From: Brevundimonas sp.
Lineage (GTDB): Bacteria; Pseudomonadota; Alphaproteobacteria; Caulobacterales; Caulobacteraceae
Assembly: GCA_031119155.1 (NCBI GenBank)
Contig: JAVHYH010000001.1
Coordinates: forward strand, 1 to 10,238
Length of the DNA stretch: 10,238 bases
Direction: 5' to 3'
The translations under genes and the position numbers were made by a program. The first letter of the stretch is position 1, and every line of letters begins with the position of its first letter. Below are positions 1 through 6,148 of this stretch, piece after piece. The notes beneath the pieces were generated by a model. The model worked only from the letters and a program-made list of their open reading frames with translations. It had not been told where the DNA came from and did not search any database.

Positions 1-398
1 TGAACACCGGCCACGACGGCTCGATGGGCACGCTGCACGCCAACAGCCCGCGCGAAGCCATCAGCCGGATGGAATCGATGATCACCATGGGCGGCTACGG
101 CCTGCCGTCCAAGACGATCCGCGAGATGATCGTCGGCTCGGTCGATGTGATCGTCCAGGCCGCGCGCCTGCGCGACGGTTCGCGCCGCATCACCCACATC
201 ACCGAGGTCGTGGGTCTGGAAGGCGACGTCATCGTCACCCAGGACCTGTTCGTCTACGAGATCACCGGCGAGGACGAGAACGGCAAGATCATCGGCCGTC
301 ACCGCTCGACCGGCATCGCCCGCCCCCGCTTCTGGGATCGCGCCCGTTACTACGGTCTGGAGCGCGAACTGGCTGAAGCCCTGGACGCGGCGGAGTAG
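1..398 (+). CDS. cpaF: CpaF/TadA-type pilus secretion ATPase, C-terminal part (5' end outside window)
   Basis: This is the C-terminal ~132 residues of the hexameric ATPase that energises Tad/Flp pilus assembly at the cytoplasmic face of the inner membrane. The reading frame is open from base 3, so the gene starts upstream of the window. The first visible residues, NTGHDGSMGTLHAN, are the conserved His-box region of type II/IV secretion ATPases. They are followed by the PREAISRMESM segment and a stretch on inter-subunit packing (GGYGLPSKTIREMI) typical of CpaF. The Walker A and B motifs would lie upstream and cannot be seen. The C-terminal ARPRFWDRARYYGLE tail is also typical of the family. 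The stop at 396-398 lies 5 bases before tadB, and the GGAG at 392-395 inside the last codons probably serves as the tadB ribosome binding site. Family identity is very secure; only the N-terminal half is missing. Confidence 0.95.
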   Translation, partial: NTGHDGSMGTLHANSPREAISRMESMITMGGYGLPSKTIREMIVGSVDVIVQAARLRDGSRRITHITEVVGLEGDVIVTQDLFVYEITGEDENGKIIGRHRSTGIARPRFWDRARYYGLERELAEALDAAE

Positions 399-403
399 CG
401 GCG

Positions 404-1378
404 ATGCTTCCGATCCTCGCCGCCGTTCTGGCCTTCATCACCATCGGCGGCCTCGGCTGGGCCTTCGTCGGCGGCGGTGACTCCAGCGACGCCGCGGTCA
501 AGCGCGCCCAGACCTTCGGCGTGCCGAAGCAGAATTCCGCCGCCGCCAAGAAGGCCGCCGCCAACACACCCGAGGCGCGCCGCAAGCAGATCATGACCCA
601 GCTCCAGGAATCGGAGCGGGCCGAGCGGAAGGCGCGGGTCAGCCTGGCCGCCAAGCTGAAACAGGCCGGTCTGTCGACCACCGTCCGGACCTTCTGGATC
701 ATCAGCGCCGTGCTGGGCGTACTGGCCTTCCTGCTGCCGCTCATGTTCGGCCTGAATGTCTTCATCTGCATCGGCGTGGCCGTGGTGTTCGGTCTGGGCC
801 TGCCGCGCTGGGTCGTGGGCTTCCTCGGCAAGCGGCGGATGAAGAAATTCTCCAGCCATTTCGCGGACGCCGTCGATGTCATCGTGCGCGGCATCAAGTC
901 GGGCCTGCCGGTCCACGACTGCTTCAAGATCATCGCCCGCGAGAGCCCGGCGCCGCTGGGGCCGGAGTTCCAGAAGCTGGTCGAGGGGATGGGGGTCGGC
1001 CTGACCCTGCCGCAGGCGCTGGAGAAGATGTACGAGCGCATGCCGACGCCGGAGCTGAAATTCTTCTCCATCGTCATCGCCATCCAGCAGAAGACGGGCG
1101 GCAACCTGGCCGAGGCCCTGTCCAACCTGACCACCGTGCTGCGCGCGCGGAAGATGATGGGCGAGAAGATCAAGGCGCTGTCGTCCGAGGCGACGGCTTC
1201 GGCGGGCATCATCGGCTCGCTGCCGCCGGCGGTGATGATCCTCGTCAGCATCACCACCCCGGCCTACATGGCCAGACTGTTCACCGATCCGCGCGGCCAG
1301 TTCATGCTTCTGGTCGCGGTTGTCATGATGAGCTTCGGCGTCTTCGTGATGAAGAAGATGATCTCCTTCAAGTTCTGA
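404..1378 (+). CDS. tadB: Tad pilus inner-membrane platform protein TadB (CpaG)
   Basis: This 324-residue polytopic protein is one of two paralogous platform proteins on which the CpaF ATPase acts to extrude Flp pilin. There is an N-terminal membrane segment at about residues 2-22. A charged, Ala/Lys-rich cytoplasmic stretch (about 30-90) follows, then two adjacent membrane segments (about 96-138). A type II secretion F (T2SF/GspF) domain covers about 153-285, with the family pattern FADAVDVIVRGIKSGLPV and QQKTGGNLAEAL. The last membrane segments are at about 265-286 and 299-320. The ATG at 404 is preceded by GGAG (392-395) at 8 bases. It lies 5 bases after cpaF and 9 bases before tadC, so the three are co-transcribed and probably translationally coupled. 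Length and order match Caulobacter cpaF-cpaG-cpaH. Confidence 0.95.
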   Translation: MLPILAAVLAFITIGGLGWAFVGGGDSSDAAVKRAQTFGVPKQNSAAAKKAAANTPEARRKQIMTQLQESERAERKARVSLAAKLKQAGLSTTVRTFWIISAVLGVLAFLLPLMFGLNVFICIGVAVVFGLGLPRWVVGFLGKRRMKKFSSHFADAVDVIVRGIKSGLPVHDCFKIIARESPAPLGPEFQKLVEGMGVGLTLPQALEKMYERMPTPELKFFSIVIAIQQKTGGNLAEALSNLTTVLRARKMMGEKIKALSSEATASAGIIGSLPPAVMILVSITTPAYMARLFTDPRGQFMLLVAVVMMSFGVFVMKKMISFKF

Positions 1379-1387
1379 GGACCAGAC

Positions 1388-2371
1388 ATGCCGGGCCTCA
1401 TTCCCTTCTTCACCGACCCTGTGAACCTCCTCAGCATGCTGGTCGGGTTCCTGGTCTTCGCGACCCTGGTGACCCTGCTGGGCTCGATGGGCGGCGGGGC
1501 CAAGCTGGATACGCGGATGAAGGCCGTCGCGGTGCGTCGCGAGGAGCTGAAGCGCCGGTCGCGTCAGGCCATCGCCCAGGGCGGTGGTCAGGGCGGGCTG
1601 CGGCACAGTGACGAGGGCTTCAAGAAACGTGTCGTCGAACGTCTGAACCTGACGCAACTGCTGGAAGACCCCAAGGTCGCCGAGAAGATGGCCCAGGCCG
1701 GCTATCGCGGGCCCAAGCCGCTAACGACCTTCTACTTCTTCCGCTTCTCCATGCCGTTCGTCTTCCTGGCGATCGCGGTCTTCTACCTCTTCATCTTCAA
1801 CGATTTCGGCCTGCCGGTGATGATGCGGGTGACCATGTGCATGGTCGCGGCCGTCATCGGCTTCTATGGCCCGAACATCTTCCTGGCGAACCGCATCGCC
1901 AAGCGGCGCACCTCCATCATGCAGGCGTTCCCGGACGCGCTGGACCTGCTGCTGATCTGCGTCGAGGCGGGCATGTCGATCGAGGCGGCGATCCAGAAGG
2001 TCAGCCAGGAGATCGGCGGCTCCTCCATCGATCTGGCCGAGGAACTGACGCTGCTGTCGGCCGAACTCAGCTATCTGCCCGACCGCCGCATGGCCTATGA
2101 CGGCCTGGCCAAGCGCACCAATCACCCCGGGGTCAAGTCGGTCGCCACCGCCATGACCCAGGCCGAGACCTACGGCACGCCGCTGGGCACGGCCCTGCGC
2201 ACCATGGCCAAGGAAAATCGCGAGATGCGCCTGTCCGCCGCCGAGAAGAAGGCCGCGGCCCTGCCGGCCAAGCTGACCGTGCCGATGATCCTGTTCTTCC
2301 TGCCGGTGCTGTTCATCGTCATCCTGACGCCGGCCATCATCAGCATCATGGACACGATGGCGTCGCAGTAG
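1388..2371 (+). CDS. tadC: Tad pilus inner-membrane platform protein TadC (CpaH)
   Basis: This 327-residue second platform protein of the Tad/Flp pilus is the expected partner of TadB. Membrane segments are at about 12-34, 116-137, 146-167 and 296-318. Between them lies a T2SF domain (about 180-305) beginning with FPDALDLLLICVEAGMSIEAA, the characteristic TadC version of the motif, and containing QAETYGTPLGTALR. The ATG at 1388 has a GAGG at 1377-1380 that overlaps the tadB stop codon (TGA 1376-1378), a classic coupling arrangement. The gene is the last of the pilus operon here: its stop is only 6 bases from the stop of the convergent SRPBCC gene. No tadD-like gene follows, so any such component would be encoded elsewhere. 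Confidence 0.95.
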   Translation: MPGLIPFFTDPVNLLSMLVGFLVFATLVTLLGSMGGGAKLDTRMKAVAVRREELKRRSRQAIAQGGGQGGLRHSDEGFKKRVVERLNLTQLLEDPKVAEKMAQAGYRGPKPLTTFYFFRFSMPFVFLAIAVFYLFIFNDFGLPVMMRVTMCMVAAVIGFYGPNIFLANRIAKRRTSIMQAFPDALDLLLICVEAGMSIEAAIQKVSQEIGGSSIDLAEELTLLSAELSYLPDRRMAYDGLAKRTNHPGVKSVATAMTQAETYGTPLGTALRTMAKENREMRLSAAEKKAAALPAKLTVPMILFFLPVLFIVILTPAIISIMDTMASQ

Positions 2372-2377
2372 GCGGGA

Positions 2378-2809
2378 TCAGGCCTCGGCCGCCGCCTTCC
2401 ACGCCTCGGCCACGCTCGTGACCGCCTGCCGCAGATATTTGCGGTGCTTGTCGAAATACATCTCGCCGCGCAGGCCCGAGAAGATGAAGCCGTTGGAGGC
2501 GATGCAGCTGCCCGGCTCCAGTTCCTCGATCTCGAAATAGCGCATCGAGCGGAACCACAGGCCGCGGTTCTCCATCCAGACCAGCTGGGCATAGGGCTGC
2601 CACTCGCCGACGCGCGCGGTCACCTGACGCTCAGGCAGGCCCTCGACCGCCTCGGTCAGGGTGATCTCGCCGCCGAAGGCGATGGTCCCGCCCGTGCCGG
2701 TTTCAACCGGATTCCACCCGTCCCAGCCGGGCAGGTGCGAAATCACCTCCCAGATGCTGTCCGTGGAGGCCTGAATGCCGATGCGCTGTTCGATCTTGGC
2801 GATATCCAT
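2378..2809 (-). CDS. SRPBCC-fold (START/polyketide cyclase-like) protein
   Basis: This is a predicted 143-residue soluble cytoplasmic protein. The N-terminal pattern, an amphipathic strand then STDSIWEVISHLPGWDGWNP, is the usual opening of SRPBCC proteins, which form a hydrophobic cavity that binds lipids or other small hydrophobic ligands. Alternating strands follow (ITLTEAVEGLPERQVTARV, QLVWMENRG), with a C-terminal helix (about 123-142). The phrase GLRGEMYFDKHRKYL near the end resembles the terminal-helix region of polyketide-cyclase-like members. I chose the ATG at 2809; the frame is open to 2947, but the extra 46 residues are low-complexity Arg/Pro sequence overlapping the MFS gene. No good Shine-Dalgarno is visible at this start. 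It lies 49 bases downstream of the MFS stop and is probably the last gene of that operon. The ligand is unknown. Confidence 0.82.
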   Translation of the reverse strand: MDIAKIEQRIGIQASTDSIWEVISHLPGWDGWNPVETGTGGTIAFGGEITLTEAVEGLPERQVTARVGEWQPYAQLVWMENRGLWFRSMRYFEIEELEPGSCIASNGFIFSGLRGEMYFDKHRKYLRQAVTSVAEAWKAAAEA

Positions 2810-2858
2810 GCCGCTGATCTGGCACGGCTTGCGGGGCGGGAAAAGGGCGCGTCTCGTC

Positions 2859-4160
2859 TCAGCGGTTGCCTTCCGGTCCCGGCTGGGACGCAGGCGGGGT
2901 TTCGGGTGAGGGCGTCTCCTCCCGATCCGGCAGGTCCGGAGGTCCATCGCGCAGCCGGGCGCTGGTGAAGCAGAGCAGGGTGGCGGCAGCCAGCAGCAGG
3001 GCGTTGGCGACGAAGGGCGCCGGTTCGGCGAACTCGTAGAGGGCCACGCCGATCACCGGCGGAGCCAGGAAGCTCAGGCCCGCCAGCGACATCATCAGGC
3101 CTGCGACGGCGCCCTGTTCCGCCGGTCCGACCGACAGCGATGAACCCGCGACGAAGCCGGGACGGGCAAAACCGACGCCCATCGAGACCACGGCATAGCC
3201 GATGACCACGCCATAGTAGCCGGGCGCCGTGATGCTCAGGACATTGCCCAGCAGGGCCAGCGCCGCGCCCCAGCGCATCAGGTCGCGGGCCTCCAGCTTC
3301 AGCATCGGGATCAGGCCCCACTGTGCCAGCAGGGTGGCCGCCGCCCCGGCGAACATGGCCAGGGCGATGAAGGGATGGCTGGCCTCCTGCGCCGTGCCGG
3401 TGGCGGCCATTTCGTCGATGATGTGGAAGCCGAGGACGGAGATGTTCACCGCCTGCGCCCCGGTCACCAGCAGGCCGTACAGCAGATAGTCACGCACCCT
3501 TGGATCGCGCCACAGGCCCTTGGCGGCGTCATCGCGGCGACCGCTGGGGGAGGGGATGCGGACCACGTCGCCGCTGGGCAGCTTGCGCCAGACCACCAGC
3601 AGCGCGACCGCGCCCATGGCGGCGAAGGCGTACATCGGCCCGGCCAGCCCGACCAGCGGCAGGACGAACAGGGGCGCCAGCGTCGGCCCGATCACGGTGC
3701 CGAGCCCCTGCGCCGAGGCCAGCATGGACATGGCCTGCGTCCGTTCACCGGCGGTGGTCCGGTCGGCGACATAGGCCTGCGAGGCGATGGGGGCCGCCGA
3801 GCCGAACACGCCGTAGACCGTCCGGGCCGTCGCCATCAGGAAGAAGGCGACGCCGAAGCCCAGCCAGCCCTGCAGGCCCGCGGTGGTCGCCAGTCCGAAG
3901 CCGGTCATCGACAGGATGAAGCCGGTCAGGCCGATCATCATCACCTTCTTGCGCCCCAGGTTGTCCGACAGCCGGGCCCAGAAGGGCGAGGCGACGGTCC
4001 ACATCAGGGCCGAGATGGCGAAGGCGCCGGACACCAGCGTGTCCCGCAGTTCAAACGTCCGGCCGATGTTCGGCAGCACCGATTGCAGGGCCATATTGCC
4101 CGCCGCCGCGATCAGGCTGACCGCGAACAACATGGCGAAGGCGGGAGATCGGAGGTTCAC
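2859..4160 (-). CDS. MFS transporter, drug:H+ antiporter-like
   Basis: This 433-residue major facilitator with about 12 hydrophobic segments is predicted to export a small molecule across the inner membrane using the proton gradient. The loop between segments 2 and 3 carries motif A (WARLSDNLGRKKVMMIG, about 61-77). Segment 5 carries a motif-C-like GLGTVIGPTLAPL (about 152-164), a feature of antiporters; substrate specificity cannot be read. The C-terminal ~30 residues form a hydrophilic Pro/Glu-rich tail. I placed the start at the GTG at 4160 (reads NLRSPAFAMLF). The frame is open further upstream, but there it is Arg/Pro-rich and overlaps the ferredoxin-like gene. An ATG nine codons inside (4133) is an alternative; neither has a clear ribosome binding site. 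The ferredoxin-like gene ends 32 bases upstream and the SRPBCC gene begins 49 bases downstream. Confidence 0.88.
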   Translation of the reverse strand: MNLRSPAFAMLFAVSLIAAAGNMALQSVLPNIGRTFELRDTLVSGAFAISALMWTVASPFWARLSDNLGRKKVMMIGLTGFILSMTGFGLATTAGLQGWLGFGVAFFLMATARTVYGVFGSAAPIASQAYVADRTTAGERTQAMSMLASAQGLGTVIGPTLAPLFVLPLVGLAGPMYAFAAMGAVALLVVWRKLPSGDVVRIPSPSGRRDDAAKGLWRDPRVRDYLLYGLLVTGAQAVNISVLGFHIIDEMAATGTAQEASHPFIALAMFAGAAATLLAQWGLIPMLKLEARDLMRWGAALALLGNVLSITAPGYYGVVIGYAVVSMGVGFARPGFVAGSSLSVGPAEQGAVAGLMMSLAGLSFLAPPVIGVALYEFAEPAPFVANALLLAAATLLCFTSARLRDGPPDLPDREETPSPETPPASQPGPEGNR

Positions 4161-4192
4161 GGGTGCAAGCGTAGGCGCTCGCCGCGTTGGGG

Positions 4193-4543
4193 TCACCCCC
4201 CGTCGATCGCCCTCAGCTCCGTCGCGGGCCGGTCGGTTTCGAGATCCAGCGCGGTGCGAACCTCGGACATGTCGGCGCCCCGGGGCACGATCAGCATCGG
4301 CGCGCGTCTGCGCCCCGCCCGCACCGCGACCACGGCGTTCTTGGGGCAGACGTCGAAGCAGTCGGCTTCCATCACCAGCACCTTGGCCTTGCGCCCCTTG
4401 CCGGCCTTCAGCGTCTTGCGCAGGGCCTTCCTCAGAGGACGGTCGCCGCCGGGTCCGAAGCCCTCGCCGCCCAGCTTCTTCTGGCATTTGCGGCAGATCA
4501 GAACCACGTCCTGCCAATTGGTCTTCGCCTGCTTCAGGGTCAT
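4193..4543 (-). CDS. (2Fe-2S) ferredoxin-like small protein
   Basis: This 116-residue protein has four cysteines: Cys17 and Cys20 in VVLICRKCQKKLGG, and Cys62 and Cys66 in EADCFDVCPKNAVVAV. The second half, a C-x3-C-P pair at a strand-helix junction followed by a hydrophobic strand, matches thioredoxin-like (2Fe-2S) ferredoxins. The first pair is tighter (C-x2-C) than in the classic Aquifex-type ferredoxin, so the cluster type is an inference. The protein is very basic between the pairs (RKALRKTLKAGKGRKAK). It is probably cytoplasmic with an electron-transfer or metal-binding role; the partner is unknown. I chose the ATG at 4543, since the frame upstream of it is uninformative Arg-rich sequence. 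The nearest purine run (AGGGG) is unusually close to the ATG, so the start is moderately secure. It is first in the leftward cluster with the MFS and SRPBCC genes. Confidence 0.78.
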   Translation of the reverse strand: MTLKQAKTNWQDVVLICRKCQKKLGGEGFGPGGDRPLRKALRKTLKAGKGRKAKVLVMEADCFDVCPKNAVVAVRAGRRRAPMLIVPRGADMSEVRTALDLETDRPATELRAIDGG

Positions 4544-4623
4544 GCCCCTGAGATCGAGAGAGCAGTGGTCTTGCGCAAGAGGCGCGGGGCCTGTCACGGT
4601 GGCGTCTTCCCACGGAGACCGCC
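4544..4623. promoter_or_regulatory. Divergent promoter region with a 12-bp palindrome
   Basis: This 80-base spacer separates the divergent ferredoxin-like and amidohydrolase genes and must hold the start signals of both, unless promoters lie inside the neighbouring genes. It contains a perfect 12-bp palindrome, TCTTGCGCAAGA, at 4569-4580, a plausible dimeric repressor or activator site. I cannot point to convincing -35/-10 boxes. No regulator gene lies beside it. A GGAG at 4614-4617, six bases before the ATG at 4624, is the amidohydrolase ribosome binding site. Confidence 0.45.
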
Positions 4624-5943
4624 ATGACCGCTCGTCGCCTGATCGCCGTCTCATCGTTGGCCCTCGGGCTGGTTTTCGCGGCCGGTCAGGCCTGCGCCCA
4701 GGTTCCGCTGGCGCGGGTCGAGGCGGCCGTGGAACAGATCAATCCGCGCGTGATCGAATGGCGACGTGACCTGCACGCCAATCCCGAACTGGGCTTCGCC
4801 GAGACCCGCACCGCCGGGGTGGTGGCGGAGCATCTGCGCGCGCTCGGGCTGGAGGTGAGAACCGGCGTCGGACGCACGGGCGTGGTCGGCATCCTGCGCG
4901 GCGGCAAGCCGGGGCGCACGGTCGCCCTGCGCGCCGACATGGACGCATTGCCGGTGCTGGAGGCGACCGGTCTGCCCTTCGCCTCGACCGCGACCGGGAC
5001 CTATATGGGCCAGACCGTGCCGGTGGCCCACGCCTGCGGACACGACGCCCACGTCGCCATGCTGATGGGCGCCGCCGAGGTGCTGGCGGGTATGAAGGCC
5101 GACCTCTCCGGGACCATCGTCTTCATCTTCCAGCCGGCGGAGGAGGGCGCGCCTCCGGGCGAGCCCAAGGGCGGCGCGGCCCTGATGATCGAGGAGGGCG
5201 CGCTGCGCGATCCGCGCCCCGACGCCATCTTCGGCCTGCACGTCGTGCCGGGGCGACCGGGGACCATCTTCTACCGCCCGCAGGGCTTTATGGCGGCGTC
5301 GGACCGGGTCGATATTGTCCTGCACGGTCGTCAGACCCACGGCGCCTGGCCGTGGAAGGGCGTCGACGTCATCGCGGCCTCGGCGGACGTCATCCAGACG
5401 ATCAACACCCTGACCGCGCGGACCATAGATCCGACGACGACGCCCACGGTCTTCACCATCGCCACCCTCGACGCAGGCGTGCGCTACAACATCATCCCGG
5501 ACACGGCGACACTGTCGGGCACCCTGCGCACCTTCGACATCGCCCAGCGCGATGATCTGGTCCGCAGGGCCGAGGCCGCCGTCGGCAATGTGGCCGAAAA
5601 CTATGGGGCGACCGCCGAGTTCTCGGTGCGTCAGAACGCGGCCCTGGTGTTCAACAATGAGGCGCTGTCGGCTTGGTTGGCCCCGGTCCTGACCGAGGCG
5701 GCGGGCGAGGGGAACGTCAATCCGGCCACTCCGGCCACGACGGTGGCGGAAGACTTCTCCTACCTGTCGCAGGAGGTGCCGGGCGTCTTCTATCATCTGG
5801 GCGGCTCGCCGGACGGCGTCGATCCGGCGACCGCGCCGCCGAACCATTCGCCGGCCTTCAATGTGAACGAGGCCGTCCTGCCGCTGGGCGTGAAGGCCCA
5901 TGTGCTCAGCGCCATCCGCTTCCTCGAGCAACCGATCCCGTAA
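4624..5943 (+). CDS. Secreted M20-family (M20D) amidohydrolase/metallopeptidase
   Basis: This 439-residue enzyme belongs to the family of IAA-amino acid hydrolases, hippurate hydrolases and N-acyl amino acid amidohydrolases, which cleave an amide bond with two metal ions. Residues 1-25 are a Sec signal peptide (basic MTARR, hydrophobic core, ACA before Gln26), so it is probably periplasmic or exported. The mature protein opens with the family hallmark EWRRDLHANPELGFAETRT. Catalytic and metal residues are present: RADMDALP (Asp105, Asp107), HACGHDAHVA (Cys138, His140), PAEEG (Glu173, Glu174), GLHV (His206) and a C-terminal His408 in PPNHSPAFNVNE. The dimerisation domain lies at about 220-335. 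The ATG at 4624 has a good GGAG six bases upstream. The substrate cannot be assigned; a peptide- or acyl-amino-acid-scavenging role is inferred. The small membrane-protein gene follows 67 bases downstream. Confidence 0.93.
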   Translation: MTARRLIAVSSLALGLVFAAGQACAQVPLARVEAAVEQINPRVIEWRRDLHANPELGFAETRTAGVVAEHLRALGLEVRTGVGRTGVVGILRGGKPGRTVALRADMDALPVLEATGLPFASTATGTYMGQTVPVAHACGHDAHVAMLMGAAEVLAGMKADLSGTIVFIFQPAEEGAPPGEPKGGAALMIEEGALRDPRPDAIFGLHVVPGRPGTIFYRPQGFMAASDRVDIVLHGRQTHGAWPWKGVDVIAASADVIQTINTLTARTIDPTTTPTVFTIATLDAGVRYNIIPDTATLSGTLRTFDIAQRDDLVRRAEAAVGNVAENYGATAEFSVRQNAALVFNNEALSAWLAPVLTEAAGEGNVNPATPATTVAEDFSYLSQEVPGVFYHLGGSPDGVDPATAPPNHSPAFNVNEAVLPLGVKAHVLSAIRFLEQPIP

Positions 5944-5967
5944 CCATGTTCTTCAACGGCGGCTCAA

Positions 5968-5995
5968 CGAACCCGGCGCAGACTGTCCGGGTTCG
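5968..5995 (+). promoter_or_regulatory. Perfect 9-bp hairpin between amidohydrolase and small membrane ORF
   Basis: CGAACCCGG at 5968-5976 and CCGGGTTCG at 5987-5995 form a perfect 9-bp stem with a 10-base loop. No T-run follows (the next bases are GAAGGAGGG), so it is not a standard intrinsic terminator. The 3' arm ends one base before the Shine-Dalgarno of the downstream 45-residue ORF. It could be an mRNA-stabilising 3' end for the amidohydrolase, a partial attenuator, or a structure that tunes access to the ribosome site. Confidence 0.6.
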
Positions 5996-5996
5996 G

Positions 5997-6004
5997 AAGG
6001 AGGG
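5997..6004 (+). promoter_or_regulatory. Near-ideal Shine-Dalgarno for the 45-residue ORF
   Basis: AAGGAGGG, six bases before the ATG at 6011, is the strongest ribosome binding site I see in the window. It decides the start of the small ORF: the frame is open back to 5900, inside the amidohydrolase gene, but only the ATG at 6011 has this signal. It is the main reason to believe that so short a gene is translated. Confidence 0.75.
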
Positions 6005-6010
6005 TCGCCC

Positions 6011-6148
6011 ATGAGTGAGTTGCCAGTCCGATTGCCGCCCGCGCGTCTGGAAAGACGCGGCGGACCGGTCAGGGAGATCGTCTTCTTCCTGATCGCCTTC
6101 GCCGCCATGTTCGGCGGCGCCCTGCTGGGACTTGAGGCTCTGCTCTAG
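6011..6148 (+). CDS. Small single-span membrane protein, unknown function
   Basis: I do not recognise this 45-residue protein. Its N-terminal half is hydrophilic and positively charged (Arg7, Arg12, Arg15, Arg16, Arg21). Residues 23-41 form one hydrophobic segment (VFFLIAFAAMFGGALLG) containing a GxxxG helix-packing pattern at 36-40. The protein ends LEALL. By the positive-inside rule the N-terminus should face the cytoplasm. An excellent ribosome binding site at 5997-6004 supports real translation. It lies 67 bases after the secreted amidohydrolase on the same strand, with a hairpin between, and may share its transcript. Its TAG stop (6146-6148) overlaps the dapE stop on the other strand. 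It could be a membrane-anchored partner or regulator, but nothing in the sequence says of what. Confidence 0.68.
   Translation: MSELPVRLPPARLERRGGPVREIVFFLIAFAAMFGGALLGLEALL

Noticed and set aside
350..1657. Long open frames on the minus strand opposite tadB and the start of tadC (also 289-1257 and 1264-1503)
   Set aside because: They are composed of His/Arg/Gln/Asp-rich low-complexity sequence typical of the mirror frame of GC-rich genes, and the plus strand has clear TadB and TadC families.
2444..2968. 174-codon plus-strand open frame over the SRPBCC gene and the end of the MFS gene
   Set aside because: It covers two real genes on the opposite strand and shows no domain or ribosome binding site.
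4624..4698. Lipoprotein signal at Cys24 of the amidohydrolase
   Set aside because: The residues before Cys24 (Gly-Gln-Ala) do not fit a lipobox, which needs Leu/Val/Ile at -3 and a small residue at -2; ordinary signal peptidase cleavage after ACA fits better.
3375..4769. 464-codon plus-strand open frame across the MFS and ferredoxin-like genes
   Set aside because: It spans two real minus-strand genes and a promoter region and has shadow composition (His/Gln/Arg/Gly).
4651..5931. 426-codon minus-strand open frame opposite the M20D amidohydrolase
   Set aside because: No domain signal and biased composition; the plus frame has a signal peptide and all metal-binding motifs.
5968..5995. Intrinsic terminator after the amidohydrolase
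   Set aside because: The stem is perfect but is followed by GAAGGAGGG, not a T-run, and a strong ribosome binding site follows at once; reported as a hairpin only.
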